Assembly (NCBI RefSeq): GCF_963675165.1 | Contig: NC_087380.1 | Coordinates: 1,975,803-2,039,802, forward strand | Length of the DNA: 64,000 nucleotides | Direction of reading: 5' to 3' | Origin: Halichondria panicea | Lineage: Eukaryota > Porifera > Demospongiae > Suberitida > Halichondriidae | Shown here: positions 12,089 to 25,637 of the stretch, piece after piece | Layout of the letters: every line of letters starts with the position of its first letter | How positions within the stretch are numbered: the stretch's first letter is position 1 | Translations under genes and position numbers: made by a program | The notes under the pieces: model-generated | What the model saw: the letters and a program-made list of their open reading frames with translations, nothing else | Database searches by the model: none | What the model was told of the DNA's origin: nothing

Positions 12089-12612
12089 GAGATGGTTCTT
12101 GAGACATGCATGGCACACTGGTACACCCAACGGGACCTTCCTGGTTCGACCCAAAGGTATTGTGCATGGATTCCTGGAGTCTTCAACCAGGTATTGTCAC
12201 ACACACACTATCGCCATTGTAAGTTAAAGGGGAGAGCAGTGCATTAATTGCTGTAGTGACTGCATGTGTCTATAGAGTGAGGCCATTAGCTACATGAAAA
12301 ATTCCAAGTAGTCTATGTAGATCTATCTGTAATTGGTCAATAGAGCTTAAATTGGCACTACAGTTCAATGCCTTATACTGCTTTGAAACTACTTGATGCC
12401 AATAGACTATAGCTGTTTTTATATGATAGATCTACATGATAATTATTATGGATTCTCTAACAGATGACCTTTCCCCAAACACTGAAGCTGTTTCATTCCC
12501 CTACTAGAAGACAAAGTGTACAGAGACTAAGACCACCCCCTCTGAGCTGAAATAGGACGAACCTTGGAGAGTGGGAGGGGCCAGATCAGAGACCACTACT
12601 ACTCCACCAAAA
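12089..12612 (+). pseudogene. Degenerate SH2 exon 1 and VYRDP-type fragment
   Basis: 12089-12215 is a decayed relative of the SH2 FLVR exon; the GGGACCTTCCTGGTTCGACC core survives but the flanks do not hold a frame. 12490-12612 resembles the orphan fragment at 2515-2640. No intact reading frame is present in either. Confidence 0.5.
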
Positions 12613-13330
12613 GTAGTTGCCTCATTTCCGAGTCATCCTATTGCCACGAAATAATGTGATTGCAGAATTTGTTTAATGTTATAATGATGCATGAAACTGT
12701 GAATATTATAGAGTGTATGTGCGTTTTCATACCACATGACTAAACATAATATTCTCCCCCCCCCCAGCATGCCCTCCCCCCTGGTCCGAGTGAGAAGCCC
12801 CCGCCATGAGACCGAGGGTGGGTACAGTTGCACAGTTACCACCACTCAGGATCAGGATTGTCGACTATTATACTGATTATCTCTGTCAGTACTATCTAAC
12901 CCCATCTGCCACCCCATTGCAATACATGTGCAATACATGTGCAAAGGTTTGCTTTCAGTATAATAGGGTATTTCCTGAGTACAGCTGGGTTCAGTAGCCC
13001 ACATGTATGTACTATCTATGTACCATTCCCACCACTGTGTAGACCATAATCTAGCTTATCTACCATTGGCTTTCATTGACATGATTTTTTTATAGCTCTG
13101 TATTATAATTATTGAGTGCTTATGTTTGCTGTGAGCATTCATGATTACCTATTGTGTTGTCCTGAGGCAATGTTTGTGCACCTTTCAATAGCCTAGGGCT
13201 GTGATAGTTTAGGAACTCTAGCAAATGGCGCATGTTGCCTTTGTTCCATTAGTCATTGTGTACAGTGCACCTCAGTGATAAACATGGAGTGATTGTTGAT
13301 GCTATTTCATTCAGTGTACTTTGGTATATT
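12613..13330. other. Spacer of the duplicated unit
   Basis: Nothing recognisable as a gene. It aligns by eye with 2650-3560: the ATGAGACCGAGGGTGGG block, the CATTCCCACCACTGTGTAGA block and the TAGCCTAGGGCTGTGATAG block occur in the same order. It is a duplicated intergenic spacer. Confidence 0.55.
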
Positions 13331-13356
13331 GACGTCATATCCCACCCCTCCCTCAG

Positions 13357-13770
13357 GAGAGATGGTCATAGTCTCGAGACATGCTCACTGGTAAACCCAA
13401 CGGGACCTTCCTGGTTCGACCCAAGGAGGAGTCCTCAACCATGCCTTGTCACACACACACACACCATCGACATGATGTAAGTTGTACCTATAGTAGAAAC
13501 TAACTTAATTTTGGTATTCTATACATCTGATTTTCGATCACTATAATTATTTACTTCAATTATCCCCTGTGCAGAGATGGAGGCAGGTTCAAGAGGATCC
13601 CCGTGTACAGAGACCCTGCTGGGGGGTACGGATTTGCATCATCATTCGAATTTGACTCTCTGCTCAGTTTAGTTCTGTACTATGCCACCAACACGATGGA
13701 GAAACATAACCCTGAACTAGAGACAATGCTTAGATACCCTGCATTCCATGTGGACAGGGGCCGTTACTGA
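13357..13770 (+). pseudogene. SH2 domain fragment, p85-like, copy 2
   Basis: Exon 1 (13357-13476) keeps GTFLVRP, but a small insertion near 13366 breaks the frame ahead of it and nine bases after FLVRPK are missing. Exon 2 (13575-13770) is open: GGRFKRIPVYRDPAGGYG, FEFDSLLSLVLYYA, HNPELETMLRYPAF, stop. The layout (GYGF, then a Leu-rich helix, then the L-YP end) fits p85 C-terminal SH2, which also lies at the protein end. The upstream part of a p85 gene is absent. Confidence 0.7.
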
Positions 13771-13928
13771 ACTAGCAGCTGTACAGTATTGTATGTGTAT
13801 TCGTAGGCTGTGTATGTAATTGTATGTGGGTGCATGTGTATTTGATGTGGGAATTACAATCACAATTTCAGACTTCCTGCTGTCATCAGTATTAATTTGG
13901 AGCATGTATGCATGAAAAGCAAAACAGT
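13771..13928 (+). promoter_or_regulatory. Conserved 5' flank of receptor C
   Basis: Same blocks as before receptor B; ETS-type ACTTCCTG at 13872-13879, about 50 bp before the ATG. Confidence 0.5.
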
Positions 13929-16900
13929 ATGAAGAAGTTACAAGGTGACTGTGTCTCTTGGTTGGTCCTTTTAACTGGAGCTGCTCAGCTCCTACTAGTG
14001 TGTGGAGATGGTTCTTCTGGTATGTTATGTTTAACTTTCATGACCTCTGCTAACCAGCAGAATCTATGCAGTATACATGTACTTGTCTCAGGGGTAACTT
14101 TCATCAACATTATAATTAGACTGCCCACATTGATAACTGTATGGTAAGAGTTTTATCTTATTGCTACTCAGGCATCTGTAGATGAAGCCTCAGGTGTGCG
14201 TAATTATTGTATGATTCATTTCTTAGACGTACAGTGTCTAGAGTTGCCACCCATCCCAAATGGATCAATAGAATATGTTGCACTACCAGCCATTACTAAT
14301 GGATCCATCACCTATGCTCCTGACAACCAGTATAATTTGGGCACTGTAGCCACTTATGACTGTGACACTGGGTTTGTTCTGGACCTCTCCCTAGGGGGAT
14401 CTGAGATGAGAACTTGTGTGGGTGATATTGGACCGGATGCAGAGGGACTGTTCGATAACCAGGCACCAATATGTGTCCGTAAGTCTTTTTTGTGGTTTAA
14501 TTCTCATAAGCTTATACAACGCAAATCCAGGTTCAGTGTTTCTGATCTGCAGAACTTTCTATCATTTAATAACCACGTGCAGGTATCGTTTGCCAACCTC
14601 TTTTCCCTTACCCCTATGGTGTGATTACCTATCATCACGAAAATCCACCCTATTCATACGGAACACGAGCAACGTACTCTGTCTCATGCCCTCCCGAACT
14701 GGAGAGAATGGGAGGATATGATGAGAGGACTTGTATCGCTAATGGAAATAGTGCTGTGGGAGTGTGGTCTGGAGCTGCTCCCACCTGTGCAGGTTTGCAG
14801 TGTAAATGTTGTGTGTACAAAGTTGAATATGTTCTCTTGTATAGCTCGAGGGATTTTCCTGTCCTTTCAAGGAACAACCTACACTACGAACAACAGTAAT
14901 ATTGTACTCACAAGGATTGAGACTACAAATGATACATCATTGACTTGTCACACTGACTCAACCACCTGCTGTAGAGGTATAGACAAGGAGCCATCTTCAA
15001 CTATGGGTACAGGAGAGTGGAATGGAACAAGTAATTTCCGGAGGAAGAGAGTATCTGATGATGGGTTCTATTATATAAGGTTTCATCAAGCTATCAGACT
15101 GTATCGTAATAATAATACCCGGACTCCACTGGGAACCTGCTGTAGAATACCTGACAATAGTGGAGTGTTGAGGACATTCTGTGCTAACCTCATTGGTGAG
15201 AGTGTTGTATACATTTACCGTATTACTAGAATGTTTTACGAGTACTACACATGTATTTTGCAAGCGCTGGTAATTACACGCAACTGTAAGATCGCAAAGA
15301 GTTAATTTGGCTCATTCGCAAAGGTTTTTCATCAGCTATAGGCTAGTGTACGGTGTAATTCTTTTGCTTATTAACTGTTAACACTGCAGATATCACCATT
15401 CGATGCCCCTCTGACTCAGTGATGGCTCCCACTAATGGGATGGTCTCATACTCTAGTCCAGTGGAGGGTGGCAGTTATGTGTACGGAACGGTGGCCACCT
15501 TTTCCTGCTCCCCTGGTTTTGGCCTGAATACTCTTGAGACTAGAACATGTACAGGAACAAAGAATGCTGAAATAGGAACCTTCAGTGGCTTAAGTCCAAC
15601 ATGTGATGGTGAGAATTGTCATAAAGTAGAGTCTATATATAGTTGTATAATATTATTATTCTTAGGGATCACTTGCCCTGCTCCTCCTAATGTTGTCAAT
15701 GGAACGATTGTCTACTCATCCCTTGGTACCACTGAGGTGTTCAATTATGGAACAACAGCTACTTATCAGTGTAACCCCGGGTATAATATAACAAGTGTAG
15801 ACAGAGTGAGCACTTGTACTGGTAATGACAGCACTCCCAGTGGTCAGTGGAATAGTACTGCTCCTCAATGTCCACGTATGTTATATTAATTTTTTGCATA
15901 TTTTTATTATTACTTGCACACACAGCTGTGGACTGTAACACTCCTCCGCCTATTACCAATGGATCTCCTGGGATACCAACAACCACAACATTCACAGGGA
16001 CAGTGACCTACAGCTGTAATGATGGCTATGCACTGTTTGGGATTGCTACAAGTACTTGTCAGGCAAATGGAACTTGGAGCAAACCACCAGAATGCAGAGG
16101 TACATGTGCACATTCATTTTATTGCTTATATTTTTGGGCACGTTACATGTATACCATACATTAACACAGGTGTAAATATTGGTGCTGATATGCCCATTTT
16201 AATTGGAGGTTCTGTTACCATCACCTGCACGACTGACTCTCCTGCTGACTCAATAATGTTGTTCCAAGATGACCAACCTCTTCATGGAACAGTGATGCAG
16301 TCAACCACCATCTTAACGTATACTATCTCTCTTGTGTCTGACAGCATCCATGGAAACACTTTCAAATGTGAAGCCCTGCTAGCAAACATTTCAGATACTG
16401 CCTTTGATATAGTTATCATTTCCCTTGACGGTAAGACTATATTAATTGCGTATGGATTTTATTTAACTCTATCCCACAGTTCCCCAACAACCAATTACCG
16501 CTAGTATCAGAACATCTAGCCCTTCACTTCCTCTAATTGGACAGTCACACATTGTGACTTGCTCGGTGTCTAAATTGCCTGGACTAACTCGCACACCAAC
16601 TGCCCAATGGGTGAAAGTTACCATGGAGACTGAAAGAATAAGCATATCCACTCCTAATGAAGCTGCTCTAACTCTCTCTCCACTGAGAACCTCAAGTGCT
16701 GGTAGATACCGTTGTCAGGGCAACCTGAATACTACCATTCGCTCTCTACCACTTTCGAGCAGCAGTAATTTCACTTTAATTGCACAAAGTAAGTCAAACC
16801 TTTGTAGGCTACATGTATCTTTACCATGAATGATACATGTTTTACAGTACCAACACCATCAGTGACAATCTCAAGGTCTCCCTCTAGTTCAGCTCTGTTT

Positions 16901-18460
16901 GCTAATCACAGTGTGGTAACATTCACATGTCAAGTGTCCATACATACAAACATTGATACTCCTGTCACTTTGAGCTTGACTTGGACTCGTGAGGTGTATA
17001 GCAATGAAGATGATACAACCACTGAAGTGATCGTGGTGAATAGTACGACCAAAACAATTGAGAGAAGTTGGACCTTTAATGATTTTAGTTCAATAGACCG
17101 GAGAGTGACTTGCAATGGAACAATAAGCTCAGCTAGCAGTTTTATTCAAGGCAATACCAGTACGGCTGAAGACACGTTATCTGTTGCTGGTGTGTTGCCA
17201 TCTTCATATAACCTACATGACATTATGATAAAGCTATGTTTTATTTCATTCAGGTGTGTTTCTGATGTTCAATGGCAGTGCACTTGATGACAACACGACC
17301 TCTGTACCAGCGAGGGATGTACGTGTCATACAGTGTCACTCTGACAAGACAGATACATTCAATGAAGACCAACACGGATGGACTTTCCCTAATGGTAGTA
17401 AGGTTACTAACATTAGCACACTGGCTGTTGCAACACGGGAGGGAGGACACCTGGCACTCACTCGAGTGGGGAACAGTTCCCTGCCAGCTGGAGAGTATTG
17501 TTGCAAGGCTCAGGACACCAGGGGAACCAATCACACCCTCTGTGTGCATGTGGAGCCAGGTGAGGGGTTGGTGGAGGTAGATGTTATGTCATCCAATCTA
17601 GTACAAGCCATTTGATTGCTCTGGGATTCTTGTGAATTAATGTGAGCTGGCACATGTGTAACCAGCTCCTAGATGTAACTAACTAGATCTATAGCGATGA
17701 CTATATACTTCTAGTTAGATAGCCGTAGCTATACTCTATTTACTACCCACAGAACCAAGTTCCAGTGGCAGTGTTGGAGGGATAGCTGCTGCGATTGTAA
17801 TTTTGGTGGTTGCTCTACTGATCATCATTGGAGCAGTTATTCTCATTGTTGCCAGGTAAGTTAAGCATTTAAACATTGTAAACTAAGTCCTTTCTCTGGG
17901 AACCAGTCACACCCTCTGTGCATGTGGAGCAAAGTCGCTCAGTGTTGTTAAGGTTCCGATTGGTCGGTAGAGTGGTAGGAGGAGTGATCATTGTCCTTAT
18001 CCTCGTGGTTGTTGTCATAGTGATAGCTAATTTTGTGTTTAAGAGCAGAAGAGAGAAGCTTACTATCAACAAAACAACAAAATAAATTTATGAATGTTTT
18101 ATATGTTTATATTGCTGAATTCTGATACACTTTCCTCTCTCCCCCAGATGTAACGTACCACCAGTGTCGCTAAAGGGTGTGGTCAGTACTGGTGAGATAC
18201 AACCATACGAGATGGTTGAAATGGGTCATGAATACGAGGAAGTGTTGAAGTTCCAACAAGCCGTCTGTGGAGAGTACGAGATCATTGGAGCACCCTCACA
18301 GACAACTGGCTCCGAGAGTAAGGGTGTTATAAAGACTGAGCCATCACCACCCACTCCACCACAACCCTCACAAGCAACTGGAAATGATATTGAGTTTACA
18401 GAGTGCGTTGCTTACATCATGACCACCCACGGTCGCCCCCCACAGCCCACAGGCTTATGA
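13929..18460 (+). CDS. Receptor C: Sushi/Ig receptor with alternative transmembrane exon
   Basis: 13 exons join in frame, about 1046 residues: 13929-14019, 14227-14478, 14583-14792, 14845-15195, 15390-15608, 15666-15875, 15926-16099, 16170-16430, 16480-16788, 16848-17189, 17254-17559, 17753-17855, 18148-18460. Order: signal peptide; a Sushi exon fused from two Sushi units (the first stops at GSIEYV and runs into ALPAITNGS); one long Sushi; Ig-like YCC module; three Sushi; three Ig; one YCC Ig-like; then a short exon (EPSSSGSVGG plus about 24 hydrophobic residues) that replaces the usual membrane-proximal exon; then the tail with YEMV, YEEV, YEII and AYIMT. Phases match at the swapped exon (VAR|CNVPPVS). 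It is the shortest intact receptor in the window. Confidence 0.85.
17880..18084 (+). pseudogene. Relic of the ancestral membrane exon inside receptor C
   Basis: The sequence resembles the ends of the two exons that normally precede the tail: ACCAGTCACACCCTCTGTG and GTGGAGCAAAGTCGCTCAGT, then abruptly VVGGVIIVLILVV, FKSRREKLTINKTTK. Most of the membrane-proximal region is deleted. The splice donor normally found after the lysine codon has become AAATAAAT, so a stop follows. The active transcript probably skips it, using 17753-17855 instead. Confidence 0.7.
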
Positions 18461-19500
18461 ACAAATACAGCCGTTGATGTTGACTGCTTACATATTATAT
18501 GTGTACCTGTACATAATTTGCATATATTCGTGAAAACTCTGATAACGAGTGCAAGCGTTTTGCTTTGCTCATGTGTTAGCTATAACTATTATTACTTCTT
18601 GCTTTGTATATTTATTGTGTTTGCAATTGTTGTCAATATCATAATTATAGAAGAGAAGTTTAGTTGAAACAGATGATGCGAATTATCTTTAAAGATAGAT
18701 CTATACTGAGTAAACTCTCGCTCTTCCGGCTTTCTGAACTGCCAACATGAGTCAACCTATTAGTTTCGCTGATAACACACTACAAACCAGCTGATATTAG
18801 CCATTACCCAGAATACCACCTCCGAACAGTGTTATATGCTCTACCGGCTCGGCTCGTATACACTAAAGGTATTTGTCACTCTCATTACTGTACATGTCAT
18901 TCTCTACATTAAACATTTACCCCATGGGGGGGTCTCGGAATATATTTTTGATTTTAGTTAATCATGTGTCCGTTAGTTCATGTTCGAAGATCTTTGGTCT
19001 GCATTTGCATTTATGGCATCACCAGTTCTTCGTGAATATGAATATGACGAGGTTTCCTCATTGTACTGTTTTTTTTTAGTAGCCATTCCCACCACGTGTG
19101 TATATCGACACATTGGTATCATGAGACGATAGCTTTGACATTCAGTTGTGTGCTTAAAGGGAGTGGTTTGTGCTTGCTTTCAATACGATATAGAGTGCTT
19201 TAGTGTTTATTGTGAGCATTACTAGCTCGTTGTGTTACCCTGAGCATAGATAACAGAGACAGCTCTATTATGAGGAAGTGATTGCCACCTCTTATAGAGG
19301 CCTTGTGATAGCTTACAGTAAATGGTGCATGTTTTGCCTTTGCTCCAATATCAATCTGTGTTTGATATAATAGATCTAGAGATCTACTAACATGCAGATC
19401 TATAGTGCCATGCATCTAATTTAAGACTATACTATAGTGCAGCAATCATGTACTTTGTTTTGAAGTCATGATTATAATTATAACGAACCATGCACCCCCC
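18461..19500. other. 3' flank of receptor C and duplicated spacer
   Basis: No gene recognised. The second half (from about 19080) follows the order of the other spacers (ACATTCAGTTGTGTGCTTA, GAGTGCTTTAGTGTTTATTG). The first part, about 18530-18870, has no copy that I can see elsewhere in the window. Confidence 0.45.
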
Positions 19501-19504
19501 CCCA

Positions 19505-19853
19505 GAGATGGTTCTCGAGACATGCTCTGGTAAACCCAACAGAACCTTCCTGGTTTGACCCAGGATAATGTGGAGGAGTTTTCCACCTTGCCTTGTCACA
19601 CACCATTGTAAGTAGGGTTAGTTCATTGCTGTCTGTCATGTCTATCTTTATTCCCCCATGCAGAGACGGAGGCAGATTCAAGAGGATTTTAGTGAACAGA
19701 GACCCTGCTGGGGGGTACGGATTTGCATCATCATTCGACTTTGACTCTCTGCTCAGTTTAGTTCTGTACTATGCCACCAAGGAGAAACACAACCCTGAAC
19801 TGGAGACAATGCTTAGATACCCTGCATTCCTTAATTGTGGACAGAGGCCGTTA
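19505..19853 (+). pseudogene. SH2 domain fragment, p85-like, copy 3
   Basis: Exon 1 (about 19505-19609) reads FLV followed by TGA where the conserved Arg codon CGA stands in other copies, and part of the exon is lost. Exon 2 (19664-19853) is largely open, with GGYGFASSFDFDSLLSLV; the tetrapeptide NTME-type segment is shortened. The CGA-to-TGA change removes the phosphotyrosine-binding Arg and ends the frame. Confidence 0.65.
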
Positions 19854-20012
19854 GTAACTGAACTAGCAGCTGTACAGTATTGTATGTGTATAGTGTAGGA
19901 TTCTTTTTCTGTGTATGTGCTGTGTGTATGTGGGTGCATGTACACTTTTGATGTGTGAACAATTCAGACTTCCTGTTGTGATCACTTAATTTGGAGCATG
20001 CATGAATGCAGC
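19854..20012 (+). promoter_or_regulatory. Conserved 5' flank of receptor D
   Basis: Same conserved blocks; ETS-type ACTTCCTG at 19968-19975, about 38 bp before the ATG. Confidence 0.45.
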
Positions 20013-21340
20013 ATGAAGAAGTTACAAGATTACTGTGTCTCATCTTGGCTGGTATTTTTGACTGGAGCTGCTCAGCTCCTACTAGCCTGGGTGTGTGTAG
20101 AGGGTATGTTTATTGTAACCTCTCCAACCACTAAGTATAAATGCTAGTCTCGTAAGCCAACCTGTGTCCGTAAGTATTTTATTTAAAAAAAATTTAATAA
20201 ATTTAATTAAAAAATTAATTAATAAAATTATCTGTTACAAAGCAATTGTACAGGCTGTTTGTCAATGGTATGTTTCAGAAGTAAATGAAGTTTTGGGGAT
20301 AATTTGATACATTGGTATCACAAGTGTGCTTATAGCTATAGCTATAGCTACATATGCCACTGACTTTTTATACACCGACTATAATATGCACATGCATGTG
20401 ATGCTGTTTGTGTGTTACAAAATGTTCTTCACACAGCTATTGAGTGTCGCAATCTACCCGATATTCCCAATGGAGTCATCACCTACGCTCCCGACACCAC
20501 ACCTGACTATGATTTGGGCACTGTGGCCATTTATTCCTGTGACACTGGGTTTGTTCTGGACCTCTCCCTAGGGGCATCTGAGATGAGAACTTGTGTGGAT
20601 GATATGGACAATGATGCAGAGGGAGTGTTTGATAGGCAGGCTCCAATATGTATTCGTAAGTCTTAATTTTGGTCTGATTTACAATGCGAATTTCTGACCT
20701 GCTGAATTTAACCACATGCAGGTATCGTTTGCCTACCTCTTTTCCCCTACCCCTATGGTATGATAACCTATCATCCTGAAACTCCACCTTACTCATACGG
20801 AACACGAGCACAGTATGTCGTCTCATGCCCTCCCGAACTGCAGAGAAGGGGAGGAGATGATGAGAGAACTTGTACCGCTAATGGTAATAGTGCTGTGGGA
20901 GAGTGGTCTGGAGCTGCTCCCATCTGTGCAGGTTTGCAGTGTAAATATTGTGTGTACAAAGTTGAAACATGTTCTCTTGTATAGCTCGAGGAGTTTCCTG
21001 TCATTTCAAGGAACAACCTACACTACAAACAACAGTAATATTGTACTCACCAGAATTGAAATTACAAATGACACATCCTTGACCTGTCACACTGACTTAA
21101 CCACCTGCTGTAGAGCTGTAGACAAGGAGCCATCTTTAAACATAGGTACTGGAGAGTGGTTGTTTCCTGATGGAACAAGTGTTGTCCGGCAGAGAGTCAC
21201 TGGTAGTCGGTTCTATTATACAAGGTTTCATCAAGCTATCAGACTGTATCGTAATAATGATACCGAGACTCCACTGGGAACCTACTGCTGTAGAATACCT
21301 GACAGTGGAGTGTTGAAGACATTCTGTGCTAATCTCATTG
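20013..21340 (+). pseudogene. Receptor D, truncated 5' part
   Basis: Exons: signal peptide 20013-20103, Sushi 20437-20655, long Sushi 20722-20931, Ig-like YCC module 20985-21340. The YCC exon is one base short of its paralogues near its start (CGAGGAGTTTCC against CGAGGGATTTTCC), so the reading frame shifts there. A scrap at about 20155-20170 (CCAACCTGTGTCCGTAAGT) looks like the 3' end of a lost Sushi exon with its donor. No Ig, transmembrane or tail exon follows; phosphatase exons begin 270 bp downstream. Either a dead gene or, if the shift is tolerated by splicing, a secreted fragment. Confidence 0.75.
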
Positions 21341-22548
21341 GTGAGTGATGTATACATTGTACTAAATAGCAGGAAATTTTTGAGGGGCTTCATTTTTGGT
21401 GTTTTCGTGATTCAGCAATCCTCTAGGTCCACAAAATGCATAGCTAACAAAATACACAACGTCATTTGACTAAATAGCGCGACATTTAAGAACAGATACT
21501 CTCAGATTTTGCCCAGTCAGCTAAAATCAACTCCACATGCACGGTGTGCTGCAAACATTATGCAGCGTTGTCTCAAACTTACATGTTTTTAGATTTAAGA
21601 TTTCATTTTCAGATGAGATGCATCGTGTCAAGCTTCGATTCTCACCTTTTGGTTCTAACTACATCAATGCCAGCTACATTCATGTGAGGAAGCTAAACAG
21701 TACCGCCCACACACTATTTCTTCACTGTTTATGTGCTACTTCTTGTCCAGGGCTACCAATGCAATGTATTTCTCTACCGACCTTTACTCTTTCAATTGTG
21801 AAGTGTTTCTCCGAACAATAATCCACTACTCTCTTGTCCAGGGCTACCAACAGAGGCGAGGGTACATAGCCACTCAAGGTCCCCTGGAGCACACCACTGG
21901 AGACTTGTGGAGGATGGTGGTGGAGAATGAGTGCAGCTGTATCGTCATGCTCTGTACCCTCAGCGAGGAGGAGGAGGTGTGTTGTATTTATTTATATGCT
22001 TTCATTTTTAACTTATTTATATTATTATATTTCATTTTTAACTTGAAAGTGAATATTTGCACATAATTATTATTTTCCCCAGCCCCCTCCCCTCTCCCCC
22101 CTCCCCCTCACATTCACACATACACACACACACATGCATTAAAAAACTTTTTATGCAGCAAAAAGTACAGTGTACGTAACCCTAAACCTTTCCTTATTGA
22201 ACAGTATATTCACTGTACTGTATTTTCACTTATTTATTTTTTCTTCTTCAACAGAAAGTGTGCCATCGCTACTGGCCCAAGTTCCAAGGAGAAGCAGGCA
22301 CTTATGCATGGTGACTTCACTGTCACTCAGCAGACATTCGATGCTTATGGTGACTACATTGTCAGGAAGCTGCTATCTGTTTCCATGGCAGCCTCCGATG
22401 AGCACCCCTCTGTGGTGACACAGTTTCACTTCACCCGCTGGACCGAGAAGGACCCCCCACAGAGCCCTGCCGCTATACTGGACATTGTACAGGAGGTGAA
22501 TGCTGTTTAGATGGCCTCAGGCAACAAGCCCATTGTTGTCATGTGCAA

Positions 22549-22552
<4 letters not shown>

Positions 22553-22583
<31 letters not shown>

Positions 22584-22882
22584 CATGCTTTGATGGTACA
22601 GCCTGTTATGTATACTTATGCAAACAAGTATCTCAATGTTTCACTACCCCCTCCCCCTCCCCTCTCCCCCCCCTCCCCCCTACACACACATACACACACA
22701 CACATGCATTAAGTATCTCAATGTTTGAACCAATGTTTCACTACCCCCGCCCCCTCCCCTCTCCCCCCCTTCCCCCCCACACACACATACACACACACAC
22801 ATGCATTAAGTATCTCAATGTTTCACTACCCCCGCCCCCTCCCCTCTCCCCCTCCCCCCCCCACACACACACACACACACAC
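22553..22882. repeat. GT tract and C-rich/CA minisatellite in phosphatase intron
   Basis: A (GT)n run (22553-22580) is followed by three copies of a unit of about 80-100 bp. Each unit has ATGCATTAAGTATCTCAATG, a C-rich stretch and a (CA)n end. Related single units lie at about 22075-22142, 24650-24700 and 24945-25010, in introns of the same gene fragment. Confidence 0.85.
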
Positions 22883-23650
22883 TACTATCTATTTATTTTG
22901 AATAATTCCTGAAGCTAATTCGAACCAAAATTAGAGGTAATGATTGTCTTGTGCTTGCCCATAGAAGAACCACGTATCAACTACAATATAAAACCACAAA
23001 GCCTGGCCCAAACAACACAGCTTTAATGTTATAGTTTAAGCCTCCTTCAAAGTCAGATTTAGAATGACTTGTATTACAGCATAAGTCCTATATTTCATGT
23101 CAACATGACTTCAAATGTAAACATAGCTTACAATAATTATTCAACATGGCCCCAAGTGAATAACTCACAATAATTATTGAAGCTACCCAAATATATAGGA
23201 TAAAAAAGAGATATATCATTAATCATTTGGAAAGGGCAGAACGAGTAAGGTGTAGCACATAGCTTATGCTCATCACATCCCACCAGCCTAGTACTACTCA
23301 ATTTAGGCCACACCATCTCAACCACAATCAAATACAAAGAGCAACAACCAATCAAATCCTGCCCATGCATACTCAGTCATAGCTCACATGAACATCAGCT
23401 AGAAAACACATGGTAGAAAGTGCCTGATATCCCAGAAGAAAAATAAAGTAAGTTACTGTACTTTACTATAATCTGCAATCTAGACCCCAATTTACTAAAA
23501 CATCACTTGTATGGTATACAAATTTGATCCAAATGGATGCCAAAACTTTTAAGATAATGATCGACTTATGACATGCATGCGGTTGAGACCCGGATACAGG
23601 TATCAACCCACACACTTTTACCATTATCCCCCACCATAATTATTAACATA

Positions 23651-24200
23651 TGAAAGCACCGCAGGTGCTGATGCCTCGGTGGAGATGCCAAAGCTACATA
23701 ACATAAAGCTGCTACTAATAGCACATGATAAAAACAATTTAATTTTGCTGCATGCAAAAACTCAGAGAGTGGGTAATGATCGACCATGATTGTTGTTAAA
23801 ACGATCGATGCCAAAAGTTCAAGTCTAAAATTAATGGCTGCCATCAGCAGAGCCTTGCAGCTCTCTTCTCACTCTTGCAGCTACCAATAGCTAGCGTTCT
23901 AGTGCAGAGCTAACTACTAAGTAGAGTAGCAACACTCGGTAAACAAGTTTGGCTACGTGCTCTTCTAAAAAGGCTGCAATGGCATTCCAAGTAAGCAAAA
24001 CTAGGCATAACTCGAGAATGAAGCATTATTTTGCAAATCCACGAATAAAATCAAAGTAAACATGACTAGAAGCCTATAGAAACTCTTACTTGCACTTGAT
24101 TCATCCTTGAGCAGCTGTAGCAGTCTACACACACAGACACACACACAGACACACAAACACACTACCGTATACCTCGCTTGCGCATGCGCACCGAGGCATA
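23651..24200 (+). mobile_element. Interspersed element, CACCG-end family, copy 1
   Basis: Left end TGAAAGCACCGCAGGTGCTG; right end GCGCATGCGCACCGAGGCAT. The order of blocks is shared with 55178-56028. Inverted fragments lie at 26877-27045 and 43316-43373, and a right-end fragment at 61020-61063. No ORF; non-autonomous DNA element likely. It sits in the large phosphatase intron. The stretch 22915-23650 before it shows nothing I recognise. Confidence 0.6.
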
Positions 24201-24696
24201 AATATACAGTACTAGATCTATTTGACTTTCACTAAGTAAATACAGCGTCATGTGTGAAACTTTTCCTTTTGTTTTTTGTGACACATTGGTTGATATGGGG
24301 AGAGTTGGCGCCATCACAGATCTTTAACCCATCATATCTGATTCTCAAGGTCAGATCAACCAAACGTGCCCTCATGACTAGTTAGGTCACCCTTTACAAT
24401 TATACTATAATCACCATCATTCTTCATCTTACCAATAATTCATATTGATCACGAGCACTTATAATCCTTATAATCTATATGTTACCTCACAAACATCTTT
24501 GAAACTGTTACCTGTACATGTTACACTCAAAATACCATCAGATGCCGACCATATTTATTAAGACTAAGTGAGCATTCCGTTTGAGCTAGTAACGCGAACA
24601 GTTGACACAATTTCTCCCACACAAATGATACTTTTTGTATACCCTCAAACACACACACACATGCATTAAGTGTATCAATGTCTCACTACCCCCCCC

Positions 24697-24940
<244 letters not shown>

Positions 24941-25637
24941 CAACTTATGCATTAAAGTAACTCACTACCTACACTAAATACCTCACTACCTCCCCCTCAC
25001 ACACATGTAGCAATGGGATTGGTCGCACTGGAGTGTTCATCACCCTGCATGCTCAACTGGAGCGACTCAAGATTGAGGGCGTGGTCGATGTGTTCCAGTT
25101 CATCAAGTTTGCTCGCAAACAAAGGGAGGGACTCGTTAGCAGTCCTGTAAGTTTAATTAATACAATACAAGTCTATTGGAAGCTACATTCTACTGTATTC
25201 TATTCTCCATTCTATATGCTGTATAGATCCAATTTTTAGCTACTGTGTTTATTTTGCCTGTGTGCTTTGTACATTCATTTAGATATTATCTTTCAATATG
25301 AAGTAATCACCGTACACCCACTGTGCAGGAGATGTATACTTTCTGTCACGAGGCACTGGCTGACTATGTGGACAGTTTTGAAACTTATGCCAATTTCAAA
25401 GAACTGGTTTAATTAACAGTAACTCATACAAACATTTGATTTTAGATTTTACTGCTGCTTTTATAGTTTTTAGATTATTGTACAGACTCAGATTATACCA
25501 ATAGCAAAACTGTGTAAATGTGCTTACCACTGACTTTTATATGTTACTGAATTATTGCACTTGCTGGAGTGACAGTGTGTTCTTTAATGAATCCTAATGT
25601 GTGTTGTTACCAATTTTCTCCCCACCCACCATTGTAG

